From: Alphaproteobacteria bacterium
Lineage (GTDB): Bacteria > Pseudomonadota > Alphaproteobacteria > Rhizobiales > Xanthobacteraceae
Direction of reading: 5' to 3'
DNA: 7,902 bases
Assembly: GCA_005884465.1 (NCBI GenBank)
Contig: VAZH01000254.1
Span: 1 to 7,902, forward strand
The notes under the pieces are model-generated. The model saw nothing but the letters and a program-made list of their open reading frames with translations. It ran no database searches and was not told where the DNA came from. The position numbers were made by a program, and so were the translations under genes. Position 1 is the first letter of the stretch. Each line of letters starts with the position of its first letter. Positions 5,757 to 7,902 of this stretch are shown here, one piece after another.

Positions 5757-7448
5757 GTGCAATCCGCGAGACCGCTAATCTCCGCGCAGAAAATGGCTGG
5801 GTATGGGGTTGCGGCCGTCGCCGCGATTCTGGTCCTGTACCCGGTATTCTTTCTGTTGCAGGCAGCGCTCGATGTCGGTGACCCACAGGTGCGGCCACCG
5901 ACCGCGTACGGATTCGACAATTTCAACGGCATATTCCAGTACCCGCAGATCCTGCTCAACACACTGACAGTGTCAGCTGCCGCAACGGTGATGGCGCTGG
6001 TGTTCGGTTTCGTGATGGCGTGGATCCTGACACGCACTAACGTGCCCGGCCGCCATATGTTCGAGCAACTAATGGCGGTGCCCTATTATCTGACGCCATT
6101 GCTCGGCGCGCTGGCCTGGAGCCTGCTCGGCTCGCCAGAAAGCGGCTTCATCAACCAGATCTGGCGTGCGGTCGGCGGGAACGGGCATCTCATCGATATC
6201 AATACTGCGTATGGCATCGCCTGGGTCATGGCGTTGTTCGAGGGCTCCGTTGCATTCGTCATGATCGCCGCGGTTATGAAGTCGATGGACCCCGCGCTTG
6301 AGGAGGCATCGCAGATCATGGGGGCGAGCCGCATCCGGACCATGCTGCGTATCACCCTGCCCTTGGTCGTTCCCGGCGTCCTTGGCGCCGCCATCTTCGT
6401 CTTCGCCGAAATGCTTGGCTCCTTCGCCGCCGCGCTCGTCCTCGGCCTGCCCAGCCGCTATTATGTCATCACCACGGCGATCTACCAGCTGGTCCAGCAA
6501 TATCCGCCGAAGATTCAGATCGCGGCTGCCATGGGCGTGTCGCTGTTCGCCGTGATGTTCTTCATGCTGTTCCTGTACCGGCGCATCGTGATGACCGGCA
6601 GTTACGTGACCATCACCGGCAAGGCGTTCCGGCCGCGAGTGGCCGACATCGGCCCGCTGCGCTACGTGTTGCTCGGCGTCTGCCTGCTCTATCTGTTCGC
6701 CGCGGTCGGCTTGCCACTGGTGACGCTGCTCTATGCGTCGCTACAGAAGATTGCTGTCGCCTTCCCCGCCGCCGGAAACTGGACGCTTGAAAATTTCCGC
6801 GTCGCCGTGACAATGAATGCCGTCCGCTCGGCACTCACCAACAGCCTGCTGCTCGGCTTTGGTACCGCGACCATCGGCGTCGTGCTGATGGGACTGCTCA
6901 CCTGGCTAATCTACCGCTCGCGGCTGCCTGGTAGCGGCTTGATCGAATATATGGTGATGTTTCCGCAGGCGGTGCCCCGGCTGGTGTTTGCGTTCGGCCT
7001 GATGTGGGCCTGGGTGGTTTTTCCGATTCCGATCTACGGAACGCTGTGGCTGCTGCTGATCGCCTACCTCACGGTGTTTTTGCCGCTCGGTGTGCGCACC
7101 ATCGCCGGCGTCATGCTCCAAATCGACAAGAGTCTGGAGGAATGTGCGCAGATGTGCGGCGCGCCCTGGGCGTTCCGGGTGCGGACGGTGACAATCCCGC
7201 TGCTCGTTCCGGGTCTGGTCGCCGCTTGGCTGCTGCTGTTTATCGCCAGCGTCCGCGAGCTTGGCGCTTCCATCTTGCTGATGGGCCCGCACTCCAAAGT
7301 GATCACACCATCGATCGTCGAATCGTGGTTCGGCACCAGTTCGGAACTCACTGCGGCAATGGCGCTGATTCAGACCCTGGTGGTCGCGATCGCGATGATT
7401 GTGCTTGTTGCCGTCACGCGCCGCGTCGGCGCGCACCCTGTGGACTAA
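5757..7448 (+). CDS. ABC transporter permease, fused two-domain FbpB-like type
   Basis: This inner-membrane protein forms the whole translocation channel in one chain, as in the Fe3+/putative organic-solute importers. From the GTG at 5757 it is about 563 residues, with two homologous halves of roughly six membrane helices each. Each half has its ATPase-contact (EAA) loop: EEASQIMGA at 182-190 followed by ITLPLVVPG, and EECAQMCGA at 461-469 followed by VTIPLLVPG. The second loop has Cys in place of the usual Ala after the two Glu. Start choice is uncertain. GTG at 5757 has GGAG five bases before it. GTG at 5742 would overlap the previous stop as GTGA. ATG at 5721 would extend into the binding-protein gene. 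All share the same frame. The ATPase start is a few bases past the stop, so the three genes form a tight operon. The substrate follows from the binding protein and is unknown. Confidence 0.93.
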   Translation: MQSARPLISAQKMAGYGVAAVAAILVLYPVFFLLQAALDVGDPQVRPPTAYGFDNFNGIFQYPQILLNTLTVSAAATVMALVFGFVMAWILTRTNVPGRHMFEQLMAVPYYLTPLLGALAWSLLGSPESGFINQIWRAVGGNGHLIDINTAYGIAWVMALFEGSVAFVMIAAVMKSMDPALEEASQIMGASRIRTMLRITLPLVVPGVLGAAIFVFAEMLGSFAAALVLGLPSRYYVITTAIYQLVQQYPPKIQIAAAMGVSLFAVMFFMLFLYRRIVMTGSYVTITGKAFRPRVADIGPLRYVLLGVCLLYLFAAVGLPLVTLLYASLQKIAVAFPAAGNWTLENFRVAVTMNAVRSALTNSLLLGFGTATIGVVLMGLLTWLIYRSRLPGSGLIEYMVMFPQAVPRLVFAFGLMWAWVVFPIPIYGTLWLLLIAYLTVFLPLGVRTIAGVMLQIDKSLEECAQMCGAPWAFRVRTVTIPLLVPGLVAAWLLLFIASVRELGASILLMGPHSKVITPSIVESWFGTSSELTAAMALIQTLVVAIAMIVLVAVTRRVGAHPVD

Positions 7449-7468
7449 GGATGTCAGGAACCGCCATC

Positions 7469-7902
7469 ATGCAAGCGTCACCGCTGGGAGCGCCCGCATC
7501 GTCCTCATCGCCAACACCGCACATCGAGGTCGACCGGCTTGAATTGTATTATGGCAACGTTCCGGCGGTGCGTGGCGTCAGTTTCAACGTCTTGCCCGGC
7601 GAACAACTGACGCTGCTTGGGCCCTCCGGCTGCGGCAAGACCACCACATTGCGCGCCATCGCCGGGCTCGAGCAGCCGACCGCGGGCGAGATTCGCATCG
7701 ACGGGGTCCCGGTCTATTCGTCAGAACGCGGCATCCACATACGCGCCGAGAAGCGCGGCCTGTCGATGGTATTCCAGTCCTACGCGATTTGGCCGCACAT
7801 GACCGTATTCGAAAACGTAGCCTACGGACTGCGCGTACGGCGTACTGGGGCGGCTGAGATCGCGGAAAAAGTGCATCACGCGCTCGACATGGTGCAAATG
7901 CG
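7469..7902 (+). CDS. ABC transporter ATP-binding protein, FbpC/PotA-like, N-terminal part
   Basis: This is the cytoplasmic ATPase for the fused permease, cut by the right window edge. Counting from an ATG at 7451, 150 codons are present: a Ser/Pro/Ala-rich tail (8-23), IEVDRLELYYGNVPAVRGVSF, Walker A GPSGCGKTT at 57-65, AGLEQPTAGEIRIDG, and Q-loop VFQSYAIWPHMTVFENVAYGLR with Q109. Such a Q-loop and the AEKRGLSM segment are typical of the FbpC/PotA/UgpC branch. The signature, Walker B and any C-terminal regulatory domain lie outside the window. The ATG at 7469 is preferred because AGGA lies nine bases upstream. The ATG at 7451 is only 2 bp after the permease stop and has AAGG with no spacer. 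Either way it is translationally close to the permease gene. The DNA in view gives no sign of damage. Confidence 0.92.
   Translation, partial: MQASPLGAPASSSSPTPHIEVDRLELYYGNVPAVRGVSFNVLPGEQLTLLGPSGCGKTTTLRAIAGLEQPTAGEIRIDGVPVYSSERGIHIRAEKRGLSMVFQSYAIWPHMTVFENVAYGLRVRRTGAAEIAEKVHHALDMVQM

Noticed and set aside
1..7902. tRNA, rRNA, CRISPR array, insertion sequence or phage remnants
   Set aside because: No direct-repeat array, terminal inverted repeats with a transposase, or cloverleaf-like gene was seen; nearly all the DNA is explained by transporter and dehydratase genes.

Overview
The window holds parts of two ABC import systems facing away from each other across an intergenic region of about 350 bp, with a dehydratase gene inside the left-hand system. 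High GC, strong G/C bias at third codon positions, and the style of the proteins (NMT1/TauA-type binding protein, Tat-exported binding protein, fused two-domain permease) suggest an alphaproteobacterium, possibly of the Bradyrhizobium/Rhodopseudomonas group. The organism is an inference from memory of such proteins, not a database match.

Left block, all on the minus strand, read right to left: a Sec-exported periplasmic binding protein of the NMT1/SsuA/TauA superfamily (4289-3303); an IlvD/Edd-family dehydratase with complete active-site motifs, most like dihydroxy-acid dehydratase (3242-1563); a probable 44-residue single-span membrane protein (1446-1312); a NitT/TauT-type ATPase (1088-243); and, joined by a 4-bp ATGA overlap, the start of the cognate inner-membrane permease, which runs off the left edge (246-1). 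The gaps are 60, 116 and 223 bp. Three of the gaps (upstream of the small ORF, upstream of ilvD, and the divergent region) carry a CCCGGC...GCCGGG palindrome. A fourth gap, before the ATPase, has two other palindromes.

Centre: the divergent region 4290-4635 holds a reasonable minus-strand promoter candidate, two copies of the palindrome GATGCATC, a CAGTT-GTCA-AACTG inverted repeat, and a GC-rich hairpin. It is the likely control region for both directions.

Right block, plus strand: a Tat-exported family-1/FbpA-like binding protein that probably starts at TTG (4636-5745), a fused FbpB-like permease of about 563 residues with two transmembrane domains (5757-7448), and the N-terminal half of its ATPase (7469 to the right edge). 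These three genes are tightly packed and almost certainly form one operon.

Working picture (inference): one locus takes up one or two small organic compounds through two unrelated importers, and a dehydratase of the dihydroxy-/sugar-acid type may act on an imported hydroxy acid. The alternative is that ilvD is simply the housekeeping branched-chain amino acid gene (or a paralogue) lying between transporter genes. I saw no RNA gene, insertion sequence, CRISPR array or phage-like feature.
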